The notes: generated from the letters alone by a model not told the origin. Shown: positions 10,529-20,959, counted from the first letter of the stretch. The stretch: 64,000 nt of DNA from Bartonella vinsonii subsp. vinsonii (GCF_902825235.1 NZ_CADEAJ010000001.1:251096-315095), one strand, 5' to 3'. A program made the numbers and translations.

Positions 10529-11251
10529 ATGAAAGATACACCAACAGTCACGCAAACGATTGTACTTGTTGATGATGACCGCAATATTTTGACATCTTTA
10601 TCTTTTGCGCTTGAGACAGAAGGCTATCGGGTTGAAAGCTACACAGATGGAGCATCTGCACTCAAAGGTCTCACACTCCATCCTCCACATTTAGCTATTT
10701 TTGATATTAAAATGCCTCGAATGGATGGAATGGAACTTTTGCGTCGTTTGCGTCAAAAATCTGATATTCCTGTTATTTTTCTTACCTCTAAAGATGATGA
10801 AATTGATGAACTCTTTGGTCTCAAAATGGGAGCTGATGATTTTATTACCAAACCTTTCTCTCAACGTCTTCTCATTGAGCGTGTGAAAGCTATTTTACGT
10901 CGTTCCAATGCACGTAATCAACCGCTTACAACAGGTACCTCTCCTACCTCTTCTCTCAAACGCGGAGATCTTGTGATGGATCAAGAACGACACACCTGTA
11001 CATGGAAAGATAAACCTGTTATTCTGACTGTCACAGAATTTTTGATTCTACAAACTTTAGCACAAAGACTAGGAGTTGTGAAAAGTCGTGATGCTTTGAT
11101 GGATGCCGCTTATAGTGATCAAGTCTATGTAGATGATCGCACCATTGATAGTCACATTAAACGTCTGCGTAAAAAGTTTAAACAAGTGGATGATGATTTT
11201 GCAATGATTGAAACACTTTATGGTGTAGGCTATCGTTTCCACGAAGTATGA
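10529..11251 (+). CDS. batR: Response regulator BatR (ChvI family)
   Basis: OmpR-type DNA-binding response regulator of the ChvG/ChvI (BvrS/BvrR, BatS/BatR) system, which controls envelope and host-adaptation genes. The receiver domain has the acidic triad DDD at about 15-17, phospho-acceptor Asp59 ([10 protein letters not shown]) and Lys108 (ITKPF). A winged-helix DNA-binding domain occupies about 140-238 and ends GVGYRFHEV. It has 240 residues, normal length. The kinase gene batS follows 39 bases later. The more than 400-base upstream region with a direct repeat may be its control region. The Bartonella name is used because the genome looks like Bartonella. Confidence 0.95.
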   Translation: MKDTPTVTQTIVLVDDDRNILTSLSFALETEGYRVESYTDGASALKGLTLHPPHLAIFDIKMPRMDGMELLRRLRQKSDIPVIFLTSKDDEIDELFGLKMGADDFITKPFSQRLLIERVKAILRRSNARNQPLTTGTSPTSSLKRGDLVMDQERHTCTWKDKPVILTVTEFLILQTLAQRLGVVKSRDALMDAAYSDQVYVDDRTIDSHIKRLRKKFKQVDDDFAMIETLYGVGYRFHEV

Positions 11252-11290
11252 AACTATTTTGTTGCAAAAGCGTGAACGGCAACCAAATCG

Positions 11291-13075
11291 ATGACAAAAA
11301 GTACTCAACTGGAAACTCTAAAAAAAACGATATCAAGTGGTACCCCTTCAGCACCATTTTCTATGTTTCCCCATTTGCATTTTCGAATACAACGTCTCCT
11401 TAGACAATTGCTGTTTTCTAGTCTTACACGTCGTATTGTCATCTTAAATATTGCGGCTCTCGCCGTTTTGGTGACAGGCATTTTATACTTTAATCAATTT
11501 CGCGATGGTTTGATTGAAGCGACGATGAAAAGTCTATGCATCCAAGGAAAAATTATTGCTGGAGCCATTGCTGCTTCCGCAACGGTAGATCCAAATTCTA
11601 TTCTCATTGATCCTCAAAAACTTCTAGAATTGCACGCTGGGGAAAGCGTTACACCCGCGCCTCAATCAATTGACTCGTGGGACTTTCCTATTAATCCAGA
11701 ACAAGTTGCTCCTCTTTTACGACGCCTTATTAAGCCTAAAACAACAAGGGCACGTATCTATGATCGGGATGCTACTCTCCTTCTTGATTCGCGCGTTCTT
11801 TATTCTAGTGGTGAAGTTTTTAGCTATGATTTACCTCCACTTAAAACAAAAAAAAATATGTGGGAACATCTCACTTCATGGCTATCAAATACATTTTATG
11901 GCAATGGTATTGCTCTTGACAGAGAACAAACAAAAAATCGAGGTATTGCCTATCCAGAAGTATACCGAGCATTAAACGGATCTGTTGCAACTGCCAAACG
12001 ACGCAATAGACAAGGTCAACTAATTGTTTCAGTTGCCGTTCCTGTTCAACGTTATCGTGCAGTGGTGGGAGCACTTCTTCTTTCAACAACCGGTTCAGAT
12101 ATTGACAATATTGTAAAGGGCGAAAGATTAGTGATTTTTAAAGTCTTTGCCGTTGTAAGCAGCGTGCTTTTGGTACTTTCTCTCTTTTTAGCTCATACAA
12201 TTGCCCATCCACTCAGCAAATTATCTGCTTCTGCTAACCGTGTGCGCAATGGCAATAATAAGCGCGTAGAAATTCCTGATTTTTCAATGCGTGAAGATGA
12301 AATTGGTCACCTTTCAACCTCTATTCGTGATATGACCAATGCTCTTTATATGCGTATTGAAGCCATTGAACGTTTTGCTGCCGATGTAAGCCATGAATTA
12401 AAAAATCCACTTACCTCACTACGAAGTGCTGTTGAAACGCTGCCACTGGCTAAAAATGAAGAAGCACAGGAAAAATTGTTAGAAATTATTCAACATGATG
12501 TACATCGTCTTGATCGTTTGATTACTGATATTTCTGATGCCTCGCGGCTAGATGCAGAGCTTGCTCGTGAAACCGCACAGATTGTTGATATGACATCACT
12601 TTTAGAAAGTCTTGTTCATGCTGTCCAAGAAGTATACCGGAATACACAAACCCTTGATGTAAGCCTTAATATTGTCCCACGTCCTCATGGAAAAGCCTAT
12701 CTTGTTTTGGGTCACGAACTCCGTTTGGGGCAAGTCATTTCCAATCTCATTGAAAACGCACGTTCCTTTATTCCCCATGATAATGGTAAAATTTGTATAA
12801 CAATGAAAAGTCAGGCTTCAACCCTTATTTTAATCATTGAAGATAATGGCCCTGGTATTCGTTCAGAGAATGTTGAACGTATTTTTGAACGTTTTTATAC
12901 GGATCGACCAAACGAAGATGCTTTTGGTCAAAATTCAGGACTTGGTCTTTCTATTAGTCGGCAAATCATCGAGGCTCATAATGGAACAATTACAGCTGAA
13001 AATATTGTTGACCATGAATTTGGAAAGAGTAAAACTGGTGCACGTTTTATTATTATGCTTCCCTTCGCTAAATAA
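11291..13075 (+). CDS. batS: Sensor histidine kinase BatS (ChvG family)
   Basis: Inner-membrane sensor kinase of 594 residues that pairs with BatR. It has an N-terminal membrane helix, a periplasmic domain of about 200 residues, a second helix near 280-300 and a HAMP linker. The DHp domain has phospho-accepting His368 in the motif DVSHELKNPL. The ATPase domain shows the N box (SNLIENARSF), G1 box (EDNGPGI), F box and G2 box (GLGLSI). All catalytic elements are present. It lies between batR and hprK in an apparent operon. In rhizobia the periplasmic domain of ChvG is restrained by ExoR; whether that holds here is unknown. Confidence 0.95.
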   Translation: MTKSTQLETLKKTISSGTPSAPFSMFPHLHFRIQRLLRQLLFSSLTRRIVILNIAALAVLVTGILYFNQFRDGLIEATMKSLCIQGKIIAGAIAASATVDPNSILIDPQKLLELHAGESVTPAPQSIDSWDFPINPEQVAPLLRRLIKPKTTRARIYDRDATLLLDSRVLYSSGEVFSYDLPPLKTKKNMWEHLTSWLSNTFYGNGIALDREQTKNRGIAYPEVYRALNGSVATAKRRNRQGQLIVSVAVPVQRYRAVVGALLLSTTGSDIDNIVKGERLVIFKVFAVVSSVLLVLSLFLAHTIAHPLSKLSASANRVRNGNNKRVEIPDFSMREDEIGHLSTSIRDMTNALYMRIEAIERFAADVSHELKNPLTSLRSAVETLPLAKNEEAQEKLLEIIQHDVHRLDRLITDISDASRLDAELARETAQIVDMTSLLESLVHAVQEVYRNTQTLDVSLNIVPRPHGKAYLVLGHELRLGQVISNLIENARSFIPHDNGKICITMKSQASTLILIIEDNGPGIRSENVERIFERFYTDRPNEDAFGQNSGLGLSISRQIIEAHNGTITAENIVDHEFGKSKTGARFIIMLPFAK

Positions 13076-13098
13076 ATCCTTTATCCAAAGCAAAAGGT

Positions 13099-13563
13099 AT
13101 GAAAACAAAAAGTGAACTACTGCACGCCAATTGCCTTCAACTGGGAGGAAAGGGACTGTTAATTATAGGCCCTTCGGGATCAGGAAAATCAACCCTTACT
13201 CTTTCTTTACTCGACCGTGCCGAATGGTCAAAACGTGAAGCAAAACTTATCAGTGATGATTATACAATGCTTCGTGTAGAAAATGGAAAACTTTATGGAT
13301 ATACTCCAGAAGGTTTGCAAGGCGGTATTGAGATTCGCGGTGTTGGTCTTTATACAATAGAGTTTGAAAAACAAACAGCTATCGATTGCGTTATTCGTCT
13401 TGGTCCTGAATATGAACGCTTTTCCACAAATCAAACTTTTCAATTTGCAGATCTCCATATTCCCCTTTTAAAACTCCCTAGCCTTCATGAAGCCGATTGT
13501 ACAGCCATTTGCCAAGCTATTGAAGCATTCTTTTTTAGAAAAATATGGTGTAAATCTGTCTAA
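13099..13563 (+). CDS. hprK: HPr kinase/phosphorylase, short alphaproteobacterial form
   Basis: Phosphorylates HPr on a serine, linking metabolite state to the regulatory PTS. The protein has 154 residues, against about 310 in Firmicutes; it keeps the catalytic C-terminal domain but lacks the N-terminal one, as is usual in alphaproteobacteria. The Walker A motif GPSGSGKST lies at about 24-32, followed by a conserved ISDDY and a GGIEIRGVGLY segment. It sits 23 bases after batS and just upstream of the EIIA and HPr genes, so sensing by BatS and PTS regulation may be coordinated. Confidence 0.92.
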   Translation: MKTKSELLHANCLQLGGKGLLIIGPSGSGKSTLTLSLLDRAEWSKREAKLISDDYTMLRVENGKLYGYTPEGLQGGIEIRGVGLYTIEFEKQTAIDCVIRLGPEYERFSTNQTFQFADLHIPLLKLPSLHEADCTAICQAIEAFFFRKIWCKSV

Positions 13564-13694
13564 TTTTTTTCCAAAGATAAAAAATATTATTTTTGCCTTT
13601 TTTTTGCAAATTTTTCTTGGCAGCAGTATAAAGCCTTGTAAAACATCCTTTCCACCAATATGGTCGGATCTTTAGTTAATAGGAGTTTGTGTAA

Positions 13695-14084
13695 ATGATT
13701 GGACTCGTGCTTGTAACGCACGGTGAGCTGGCTGTTGAATTTCTACATGCAGTGGAACATGTTGTTGGAACACAAGAAAAATTCGCAACAATATGCGTCT
13801 ATCCTGATGATGACATAGATCAGCGCCGAGGTGATATTATAGCCGCAGTTTCCTCTACAGATGCAAACCATGGCGTTATTATATTAACAGATGTGTTCGG
13901 TGGAACACCTTCAAATATGGCTATTTCTGCTGTTGAAAAAGGACGCGTTGAGATGATTGCGGGTGTTAATTTACCCATGCTCATTAAACTCATTTCTATT
14001 CGGCAATGTCCTGATATTTCATTATCAGAAGCATTAAAAATAGCGCAAGAAGCAGGGCGTAAATATATTAATGTACCAGTATGA
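13695..14084 (+). CDS. PTS EIIA component, mannose (ManX) family
   Basis: Phosphocarrier of 129 residues of the EIIA-Man fold. The probable phosphorylated histidine is His9 in GLVLVTHGELA. A conserved TDVFGGTPSNMA loop is also present. No EIIB or EIIC permease gene is nearby, and the gene lies between hprK and HPr. It is therefore most likely part of a regulatory rather than a transporting PTS. A ribosome site (AGGAG) precedes the ATG. Confidence 0.93.
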   Translation: MIGLVLVTHGELAVEFLHAVEHVVGTQEKFATICVYPDDDIDQRRGDIIAAVSSTDANHGVIILTDVFGGTPSNMAISAVEKGRVEMIAGVNLPMLIKLISIRQCPDISLSEALKIAQEAGRKYINVPV

Positions 14085-14108
14085 TTTTATAGCGGATAAT
14101 TAACACTA

Positions 14109-14405
14109 ATGCTTTCCAAAAACCCTCTCCCATCTAAACTAAGTCGTCATTTTAATATTTGTAATAAACGTGGGTTGCATGCACGTGCTTCTGCCAAATT
14201 TGTCCAAACTGTTGACAATTTCAATGCCACTGTTGAAGTTGAAAAAGATGGAAAAATTGTTGGTGGTTCATCAATTATGGGACTTATGATGTTAGCAGCT
14301 TCATCCGGTTGCAACCTTACCATTCGTGTTTCAGGACCAGAAGCAACTGATGCTCTTGATGCTCTTGAAAAACTCATCAATAATAAATTTGGAGAAGAGA
14401 ATTAG
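14109..14405 (+). CDS. ptsH: Phosphocarrier protein HPr
   Basis: Central PTS phosphocarrier, 98 residues with a roughly 10-residue N-terminal extension. The phospho-histidine is His24 in GLHARAS. The regulatory serine, target of HprK, is most likely Ser55 in GGSSIMGLMML. It starts 25 bases after the EIIA gene. EI is not in this window. Together with the short HprK and the lone EIIA it forms the output branch of a regulatory PTS. Confidence 0.95.
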   Translation: MLSKNPLPSKLSRHFNICNKRGLHARASAKFVQTVDNFNATVEVEKDGKIVGGSSIMGLMMLAASSGCNLTIRVSGPEATDALDALEKLINNKFGEEN

Positions 14406-15033
14406 AGTTTTTCACCAAAAAGACGTATGAGCATCCTTGGAATGAGGAAAAACTGCTTTCCGTTTTATCAGAGTGGGCTTTCTTGTTTTCCTTTTCAAAA
14501 TACCAAAGTTCATATCTGTTACGGTTTTATAATTGTCATAGACGTAAATGCTTGCAGAAACCCTATTGAGCGCAATATTTGCGCTTGCTTTTTGTCTCAG
14601 CACTCTTTGAACCATTTGAGTGTTTGTTGCGTATTATGGTTGTCCCACTTAACATGTATCGTTAAATATTTACAAAAAGAAAAAAATTTTACCTTTTGCT
14701 GAATGTTAGTTGTTAAGCTACCTTAGAGAAATGTGAAGATGAGCTTTTAAAATCTATCAATTTTCCACTTTTAGACTTTATTTGTAGTGTTTATAATGAA
14801 AGTACAAGCTCTCTTCTGCTACACTATCTCTTTGATGCAACTCATAAAAATACGGCTTTTGTTGGTATCATAACCATTTTCTTAAGATAAATTAAGCGTT
14901 ATGAATTTAAATATTATAGACATTTTTTAGCCATTCTTTTTCTACAATATTGTCTTATCCTTAAGAGCACATGCGTGCCTCTTGTTATCGGCCATTGTAC
15001 TTACGGTGGCGTTTTTATTGTAAGGAGATACCC
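14406..15033. other. Intergenic region downstream of ptsH
   Basis: About 630 bases without a supportable gene. Short frames exist on both strands but are Cys/Phe-rich or lack ribosome sites. In related rhizobia HPr is followed by ahcY; here ahcY lies at 48.7 kb, so this gap probably marks a rearrangement boundary. Confidence 0.4.
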
Positions 15034-15573
15034 ATGCAACGTCTGTTTAGTGCTCTCCAGATTCCTCAACAAACAACAGAAGCACTCATATCACTGCAAA
15101 ATGGCCTGCCAAACGCGCAGTGGATTAATCCGAAAAACTTTCATATCACTTTGTCTTTTTTTGGCGAAGTTGAGAGCGCGCTAGCAGATGCGCTTATTCG
15201 TGCCCTTGATACAATAAAGCTCCCTCCTTTTGTACTACAACCAAGGGGGTTTGACGTTTTTGGTTCAGAAAATGCTCCACATTCTCTTGTTGTTCGTATT
15301 GAGCCTTGTGAAACTCTCAGCCTTTTACATGAAAAAATGCAATCTATTCGTAGCCATTTAGGTCTAACACCTGATGAAAGAGAATTTACTCCACATATTA
15401 CTCTGGCGCGATTGCTCGATATTAAACCTGAAGATCTTCCTTCTTATTTGTCTTCTCGGAGTGATTTCTCGTTTCTACCTTTTGAGGTTAATCACTTTGT
15501 TTTATTATTATCGCCATCTCCCTCAAGCGATGCCCCTTATATTGTGGAAAAAAGTTGGGCACTTAGAGGATAA
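15034..15573 (+). CDS. thpR: RNA 2',3'-cyclic phosphodiesterase (ThpR / LigT family)
   Basis: Member of the 2H phosphoesterase family, which hydrolyses 2',3'-cyclic phosphates in RNA to 2'-phosphates and can show 2'-5' ligase activity. The 179-residue protein has both HxTx motifs: HITLSFFG at about 37-44 and HITLARL at about 121-127. The ATG at 15034 has TAAGGAG upstream, which rules out the longer frame to 14971. It appears monocistronic and is followed directly by a hairpin. The physiological substrate is not known for most family members. Confidence 0.92.
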   Translation: MQRLFSALQIPQQTTEALISLQNGLPNAQWINPKNFHITLSFFGEVESALADALIRALDTIKLPPFVLQPRGFDVFGSENAPHSLVVRIEPCETLSLLHEKMQSIRSHLGLTPDEREFTPHITLARLLDIKPEDLPSYLSSRSDFSFLPFEVNHFVLLLSPSPSSDAPYIVEKSWALRG

Positions 15574-15594
15574 AAGGGTGTTTTAACACCCTTT
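15573..15594 (+). terminator. Hairpin at the end of thpR
   Basis: Perfect 10-bp inverted repeat AAAGGGTGTT / AACACCCTTT with a two-base centre (8 bp plus a six-base loop in practice). It overlaps the last base of the thpR stop codon. A short T-rich stretch follows. It lies between convergent thpR and grpE and could serve both. Confidence 0.65.
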
Positions 15595-15682
15595 AGAGCT
15601 CTCTTTGATAAAAGATTTATGAATATGGAGAACTCCACCTAAGAGCACATTCTTGCACCGAAGGCGTTACAACTGATGTATT

Positions 15683-16345
15683 TTAAGCTGAATCAGGTTC
15701 TACAGAGGGTTCTTTTGCTCCTCCTTTGGCTACACCCACTATAGCCGGACGCAGGACACGCTCACCAATAATATAACCGGCCTGAACAACTTGCTGAACA
15801 GTGTTATCTGGAACATCAGAGTTAGGAATTTCAAACATCGCTTGGTGAAAGTGAGGATCAAATTTTTGTCCCTCTGGATGAATTTTTTGTACCCCATGAC
15901 GTTCTAGCGCTGCTATCATCGCCCGCTCAGTCATTTCTACGCCCTCTGCTAATGTCTTCAAACCCGCATCATTCTCCTTTGCTCCTTCTGGAATAGCCTC
16001 CAAAGCACGATTGAGGTTATCAGAAACGGATAACATATCACGTGCAAAACTCGCAATTGAATAAGCCTTCGCATCCGCTATATCACGTGCAGTACGGCGT
16101 CGAAGGTTTTCCATATCTGCAGCAAGACGCAAAATCTGATCTTTTAGCTCTTTATTTTCGCTCTGTAAAGCAGCCAATGGATCGGCAAACTCATTTTCTT
16201 CCTCTTCAACCTCCGCACGCGCCTCTGCTTCACGTGTTTTTAAAAACGCATCCGCTGCTTTTTTAAGTGCATCGCGATCAGCTGGATTTTTCAAATCACA
16301 ATTTTCAGATGAAGCGTCAGTAAATTTGTTTTTTTCATCAGACAT
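15683..16345 (-). CDS. grpE: Nucleotide exchange factor GrpE
   Basis: Releases ADP from DnaK to restart the chaperone cycle. The 220-residue protein has an acidic, charged N-terminal region, a long coiled coil (about 55-110, [20 protein letters not shown] onward) and a C-terminal beta domain with the GrpE signature around HFHQAMFEI to [12 protein letters not shown]. It starts about 125 bases after the hrcA stop on the same strand, so hrcA-grpE is a likely heat-shock transcription unit. Length and motifs are normal. Confidence 0.97.
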   Translation of the reverse strand: MSDEKNKFTDASSENCDLKNPADRDALKKAADAFLKTREAEARAEVEEEENEFADPLAALQSENKELKDQILRLAADMENLRRRTARDIADAKAYSIASFARDMLSVSDNLNRALEAIPEGAKENDAGLKTLAEGVEMTERAMIAALERHGVQKIHPEGQKFDPHFHQAMFEIPNSDVPDNTVQQVVQAGYIIGERVLRPAIVGVAKGGAKEPSVEPDSA

Positions 16346-16470
16346 AAAAATTCCATTCCTTCATAAGATTTCTTATTCTCGATATCGAAATTTTATAGAC
16401 AAAAATCAAGGGGTATTTATGCATCTTCAATATAATAAGCATTTATAATACAAATATTCTCCCTCATCGT

Positions 16471-17541
16471 CTAACGCAGCAGTTGCGATACAAGTTGAGC
16501 TGTATAATCGACCATAGGTACAATTCTTGCATAATTAAGCCGTGTAGGCCCAATAACGCCTAAAGCGCCAATAACTCTTTGTTTTGAATCACGATAAGGT
16601 GCCACCACCAAAGAAGAACCAGAAAGCGAAAACAACTTATTTTCTGAACCAATAAAAATACGAACCCCTGAACCTTCATCCGTTAAATCAAGTAGTTGCG
16701 CCATACTTTCACGCGTTTCTAGGTCATCAAAAAGATGTCGTAACCGCTCTAAATCTTCTTCGGCCTTCACATCTTCAAGCAAATTGCTGCGCCCGCGAAC
16801 AATGAGGTGTATTTTATGATCAGCATCTTCCCCTCCCCACAGAGCTAACCCCGTTTCAACAAGATGATGAGACAAGTGATCAAGTGCAGCCCGTGTTTCT
16901 GAACATAAACGGGCAATTTCTTCTTTAGCTTCACTCAATGTGAGCCCCTGAATATGCGCATTGAGAAAATTCGTTGCTTCTGTCAATTGTGCATGGGTAA
17001 CCCCTTCTGGTAAATGAACAATACGATTTTCAACGTCACCTTGTTGAGTCACTAAAACAGCAAGAGCATGCTCCCCATCAAGGCGCACAAATTCAATATG
17101 TTTCAATGTCCCTTCATATTTTGTTGCTAAAACAAGCCCTGCCCCACGTGAGAGATCTGAAAGAACGCGGCTCGCTTGGACAAGAAAATGTTCAACGGAT
17201 TGCGCATGACCAGCCTCCTTAACTTGCGTTTCAATACTCTCGCGCTCCTCGTTTGGCAAATCACCTGCTTCCATAAACGCATCAACAAAAAATCGTAATC
17301 CTGATTGTGTTGGCATTCGCCCTGCAGAAATATGAGGTGCATAAATCAAACCAAGATGTTCAAGATCACTCATTACATTGCGAATCGTTGCAGGAGATAA
17401 TGTTTGCCGCAAAAGCCGCGAAAGATTCCGTGATCCTACAGGTTCACCGTCATTAAGATAGGCTTCCACAATATGGCGAAAGATATCGCGCGAACGCTCA
17501 TCAAGATATTTTAATTCATCATCAATAGGTTTGTGCTTCAT
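16471..17541 (-). CDS. hrcA: Heat-inducible transcription repressor HrcA
   Basis: Repressor that binds CIRCE operators, mainly upstream of groESL, and needs GroEL for activity. The 356-residue protein has an N-terminal winged helix (LSPATIRNVMSDLEHLGL at about 48-65), a central GAF-like domain and a conserved C-terminal RLNYARIVPMVDYTA segment. The first Met of the open frame is a GTG at 17544; the adjacent ATG at 17541 is preferred. No CIRCE element was noticed upstream of hrcA, grpE or dnaK, so its targets probably lie elsewhere. Confidence 0.95.
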   Translation of the reverse strand: MKHKPIDDELKYLDERSRDIFRHIVEAYLNDGEPVGSRNLSRLLRQTLSPATIRNVMSDLEHLGLIYAPHISAGRMPTQSGLRFFVDAFMEAGDLPNEERESIETQVKEAGHAQSVEHFLVQASRVLSDLSRGAGLVLATKYEGTLKHIEFVRLDGEHALAVLVTQQGDVENRIVHLPEGVTHAQLTEATNFLNAHIQGLTLSEAKEEIARLCSETRAALDHLSHHLVETGLALWGGEDADHKIHLIVRGRSNLLEDVKAEEDLERLRHLFDDLETRESMAQLLDLTDEGSGVRIFIGSENKLFSLSGSSLVVAPYRDSKQRVIGALGVIGPTRLNYARIVPMVDYTAQLVSQLLR

Positions 17542-17849
17542 CACAATTTTTTCACTACTTTAAAAACACTTCTTTCTTATATAAGTTTTACCAAGTTTTG
17601 GTCAAATAGTCCAAAGTAGTGCAAAAGCATATTATATCTTTTACCATAAAAAAATGCTATCATCAAAAAAAGAGACCCACTATATATCTTTTCAATTATT
17701 GTCCACTCAAAATACAAAAGATTTCCTTCGAATAAACGCTCAATGAATATACAAAAATCATATCGCGTAAAATCCGGAAAAACTCGCATATATGAGTGTT
17801 TAAACTGTTTTTAGCGCAACATACCCCCTTTATTTCTGGAGAAATATCT
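17542..17849. other. Divergent promoter region hrcA / rdgB
   Basis: About 300 bases between divergent hrcA and rdgB. It contains only short AT-rich frames. In several rhizobia the RNase PH gene rph lies between these two genes; I saw no trace of it here. Confidence 0.4.
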
Positions 17850-18497
17850 ATGAGAAGTATAGAATCCAAGAAACTTGTCATTGCGACACATAATGCTGGT
17901 AAATTGCATGAAATTACCACTTTGTTCGCTCCCTTCGGTTTTACAATACAATCAGCAAAAGAGCTCGGATTGCCGGAACCAAAAGAAACGGGAAACACAT
18001 TTGAAGAAAATGCCTACATCAAAGCCTTTGCAGCAGCAAAAAACACAGGTCTTCCTGCTCTTTCTGATGATTCTGGCTTGGAAGTAGATGCATTAGGCGG
18101 TGCACCAGGCGTTTATACAGCTGATTGGACCCTTCAACCCGATGGTACACGTAATTTTCCAAAAGCGATGCAAAGAATAGAAGACGAACTCCAAAAAATT
18201 GGAGCACATGAAAAAAAACAACGGAAAAGCCGATTTATATCGGTCATATGTATTGCATGGCCTGATGGCTATTCGGACTATTTCCAAGGCAGTGTTGAAG
18301 GTACATTCATTTGGCCACCACGAGGAGATAAAGGTTTTGGTTTTGATCCCATTTTTTTACCAGATGGATATGAAAATACCTTTGGGGAAATGTCAACAGA
18401 GCAAAAACATGGCTGGAAACTCAATAATAAAACACCTCTCTCGCATCGCGCACGTGCTTTTAAACTTTTAGCTGAAAACCTTTTGATTCTCTCATGA
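17850..18497 (+). CDS. rdgB: dITP/XTP pyrophosphatase (RdgB/HAM1 family)
   Basis: House-cleaning enzyme that hydrolyses ITP, dITP and XTP to monophosphates, keeping deaminated purines out of nucleic acids. The 215-residue protein starts with the family signature [13 protein letters not shown] (about 10-22) and carries [20 protein letters not shown]. The ATG at 17850 has CTGGAG upstream; the longer frame to 17796 is not needed. Its stop overlaps the hemW start in ATGA, so the two genes are translationally coupled. Confidence 0.95.
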   Translation: MRSIESKKLVIATHNAGKLHEITTLFAPFGFTIQSAKELGLPEPKETGNTFEENAYIKAFAAAKNTGLPALSDDSGLEVDALGGAPGVYTADWTLQPDGTRNFPKAMQRIEDELQKIGAHEKKQRKSRFISVICIAWPDGYSDYFQGSVEGTFIWPPRGDKGFGFDPIFLPDGYENTFGEMSTEQKHGWKLNNKTPLSHRARAFKLLAENLLILS

Positions 18498-19693
18498 ATG
18501 AACCTTTTGGCGTTTACATTCATTGGCCCTTTTGTGCAACAAAATGTCCCTATTGTGATTTCAATTCACATGTGCGCGTTCATGGTGTTGATCAACCACG
18601 TTTTGTCGCTGCCTTTGAACGCGAAATAGAAACACAGTACCATAAAATAGGTCCACGTCGCATTACGAGTATTTTTATTGGCGGTGGAACACCTTCTCTT
18701 ATGACGCCTCAGACTGTCGATGCCTTGTTGCAAGCACTTGCAAAAAAATGGACTGTTGATGATAAAGTTGAAATTACATTAGAAGCTAATCCCTCAAGTG
18801 TAGAAGCAGAACGTTTTCGTGGATATCGTACAGCAGGCGTTAACCGCTTGTCCTTAGGTGTACAAGCACTCAATGACAAAGCATTGCGACAACTTGGCCG
18901 TCTCCATGACGTGAAACAAGCTCTCCATGCTATTGCTCTCGCGCGGGAAATCTTCCCACGTTTATCTTTTGATCTCATTTATGCCCGCCCCGAACAAACA
19001 TACGAACAATGGAAATGTGAACTTTTACAAGCACTTGATTTGGCAGCAGATCATCTTTCTCTTTACCAATTGACTATCGAAGAAGGAACTGCTTTTAAAC
19101 GGCTTCATGCCGCAGGAAGACTAATCCTCCCTGCTTCAGAACTCGCAGCAGACTTGTATCATCTCACCCAAGAAATAACGGCACAGCACGGACTTCTAGC
19201 CTATGAGATCTCAAATCATGCAATCCCCAGCGCTGAATCGGCGCACAATCTTCTCTATTGGCGTTATCATGAATATGCAGGCTTTGGTCCAGGAGCCCAT
19301 GGTCGCTTTATTGAGCGCCTACCAAATAATTTTTCTGCCTCTTCAAAAGCCCCTTGCTCTCAAATTGAAAACCGTGAACGTTATGTTACAATAAATGAAA
19401 AATATCCTGAGCATTGGCTTGAATTGGTAGAAACGACAGGACATGGCTGTATTGAGACAGAACAATTGACCCCATTACAACAAGCAAATGAAATGCTTCT
19501 CATGGGCTTGCGCCTTTCAGAAGGTTTGGATCTTGCGCGTTATGAAACCTTAAACCCTAAAAGTTTACCAATGGAAAAGCTTATTGATTTACAACAACAA
19601 GGACTCATAGAAATGTTAGGAAACCAACGCTTAAAGGCAACAAGCAAAGGGCGTATCCTTCTTGACCACATCATCAGCCAATTAGCAACCTAG
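18494..19693 (+). CDS. hemW: HemW, radical-SAM heme chaperone
   Basis: Radical-SAM protein related to oxygen-independent coproporphyrinogen oxidase (HemN) but of the HemW type, thought to insert heme into respiratory proteins. The 399-residue protein binds a 4Fe-4S cluster through CATKCPYC (Cys14, Cys18, Cys21) and has the GGGTPS motif near 57-62. Direct Cys after the N-terminal YIHWPF and the absence of the longer HemN N-terminus support HemW. It overlaps rdgB by four bases. Retention in a Bartonella-type genome, which lacks full heme synthesis, also fits a chaperone rather than a biosynthetic role. Confidence 0.92.
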   Translation: MNEPFGVYIHWPFCATKCPYCDFNSHVRVHGVDQPRFVAAFEREIETQYHKIGPRRITSIFIGGGTPSLMTPQTVDALLQALAKKWTVDDKVEITLEANPSSVEAERFRGYRTAGVNRLSLGVQALNDKALRQLGRLHDVKQALHAIALAREIFPRLSFDLIYARPEQTYEQWKCELLQALDLAADHLSLYQLTIEEGTAFKRLHAAGRLILPASELAADLYHLTQEITAQHGLLAYEISNHAIPSAESAHNLLYWRYHEYAGFGPGAHGRFIERLPNNFSASSKAPCSQIENRERYVTINEKYPEHWLELVETTGHGCIETEQLTPLQQANEMLLMGLRLSEGLDLARYETLNPKSLPMEKLIDLQQQGLIEMLGNQRLKATSKGRILLDHIISQLAT

Positions 19694-19786
19694 AATTTCA
19701 TGATTTGAACTCGTAATCCTGTCACTTATGGCATAACATTCACTGTTTTCAATTTAAGAAGCAGGTGCTTAAAAATAAGCTTTCCA

Positions 19787-20959
19787 CTATGCAAAAAAAT
19801 CAACAATGAAACGTTCATAAATAGAAGTGAGGGTTTCCAATGCATCAAGAGTTACACACTCATCCACCATATGCATCGTTTGCCCCGGTAAACCAAATTC
19901 AACCACTGGGCAATAATCCTTAATAAATCGCGCATCCGAAGTTCCCCCCGAAGTAGAACATTCTGGTATATTCCCTGTTATATTTTTAATAGCATTTGAT
20001 AAAGTTGCAACGAGTTTATCATTTTTGGTTAAAAAAACATCTCCCAAACTTGGAATCCATTCAAGCTGATAATAGGGATATTGATCACTGTTGTTTTTTG
20101 ATTGCACTAAAGCAAGACGCTTTTCAATTTCTGTCATAAGCGTTTCTTTTGTCCAAAGATCATTATAGCGTATATTAAAACGAATTATCGTCTGCTCTGG
20201 AATAACATTCACTGCACAATTACCCGTATCAATGGATGTCAATTCTAAATGACTTGGTTGAAAATTTTCTGTTCCTTGATCTAAAGCCGTTTGTGTCAAC
20301 GCTTGAATCAGCTTACTTACCAACGGTAATGGGTTAGCTGCTCGTTCAGGAAAAGCAACATGACCTTGGCGCCCTTTAACTGTAATGCTACCAGAAATTG
20401 ATCCTCGACGTCCAATCTTTATCACGTCCCCAACAAGCTTTACGCTTGTTGGTTCTCCCACAAGAGCCGCAGTCCATTTTTCGCCTTTTTGTGCTGCCCA
20501 TTTGAGAAGTTTCACTGTACCGTTAAGTGCAGGACCTTCTTCATCACCAGTAATTAAAAGGCTTACCGTTCCTTTAATAGATTGTTTCTTAAGGACTCGC
20601 GCCAACGCTGCAATAAAACAAGCAATCCCGCCCTTCATATCAACAGCGCCTCGCCCGTATAATTTTCCTTGATTTACGACAGCTTCAAAAGGAGGGTACG
20701 TCCAATTTTCCAACGCACCTGGTGGCACAACATCAGTATGACCCGCGAACATAAGATGCGGTCCACCCTCCCCCATCTTCGCATAAAGATTTTCAACATC
20801 GTCTGTATTTTTATCCGTAAAAACAGGGCGTTCAACACAAAACCCCATCTTCTTTAAAAATTGCTCCAAAGTTGATAAAGCACCTGCCTCATGCGGTGTA
20901 ACAGAAGGACAACGAATAAGTGCCTGTAAGAGCTGAAGTGGATCTGTAAGGACAGGCAT
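19787..20959 (-). CDS. dapE: Succinyl-diaminopimelate desuccinylase
   Basis: Di-zinc peptidase of the M20 family that removes succinate from N-succinyl-LL-diaminopimelate in lysine and peptidoglycan precursor synthesis. The 390-residue protein has metal ligands His74 and Asp107 with catalytic Asp76 ([11 protein letters not shown] and [10 protein letters not shown]), the GDEEGPA motif with general base and metal Glu, and the C-terminal GGTSDARFI. Length is normal. It is a single gene convergent with hemW; no ribosome site stands out. Confidence 0.96.
   Translation of the reverse strand: MPVLTDPLQLLQALIRCPSVTPHEAGALSTLEQFLKKMGFCVERPVFTDKNTDDVENLYAKMGEGGPHLMFAGHTDVVPPGALENWTYPPFEAVVNQGKLYGRGAVDMKGGIACFIAALARVLKKQSIKGTVSLLITGDEEGPALNGTVKLLKWAAQKGEKWTAALVGEPTSVKLVGDVIKIGRRGSISGSITVKGRQGHVAFPERAANPLPLVSKLIQALTQTALDQGTENFQPSHLELTSIDTGNCAVNVIPEQTIIRFNIRYNDLWTKETLMTEIEKRLALVQSKNNSDQYPYYQLEWIPSLGDVFLTKNDKLVATLSNAIKNITGNIPECSTSGGTSDARFIKDYCPVVEFGLPGQTMHMVDECVTLDALETLTSIYERFIVDFFA

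Noticed and set aside
14427..14702. 91-codon frame after ptsH
   Set aside because: Very rich in Cys, Phe and His, no recognisable domain, no ribosome site; reads like random AT-rich DNA.
16346..17849. Search for a CIRCE operator near hrcA and grpE
   Set aside because: No TTAGCACTC-N9-GAGTGCTAA inverted repeat noticed by eye; a pattern search would settle it.
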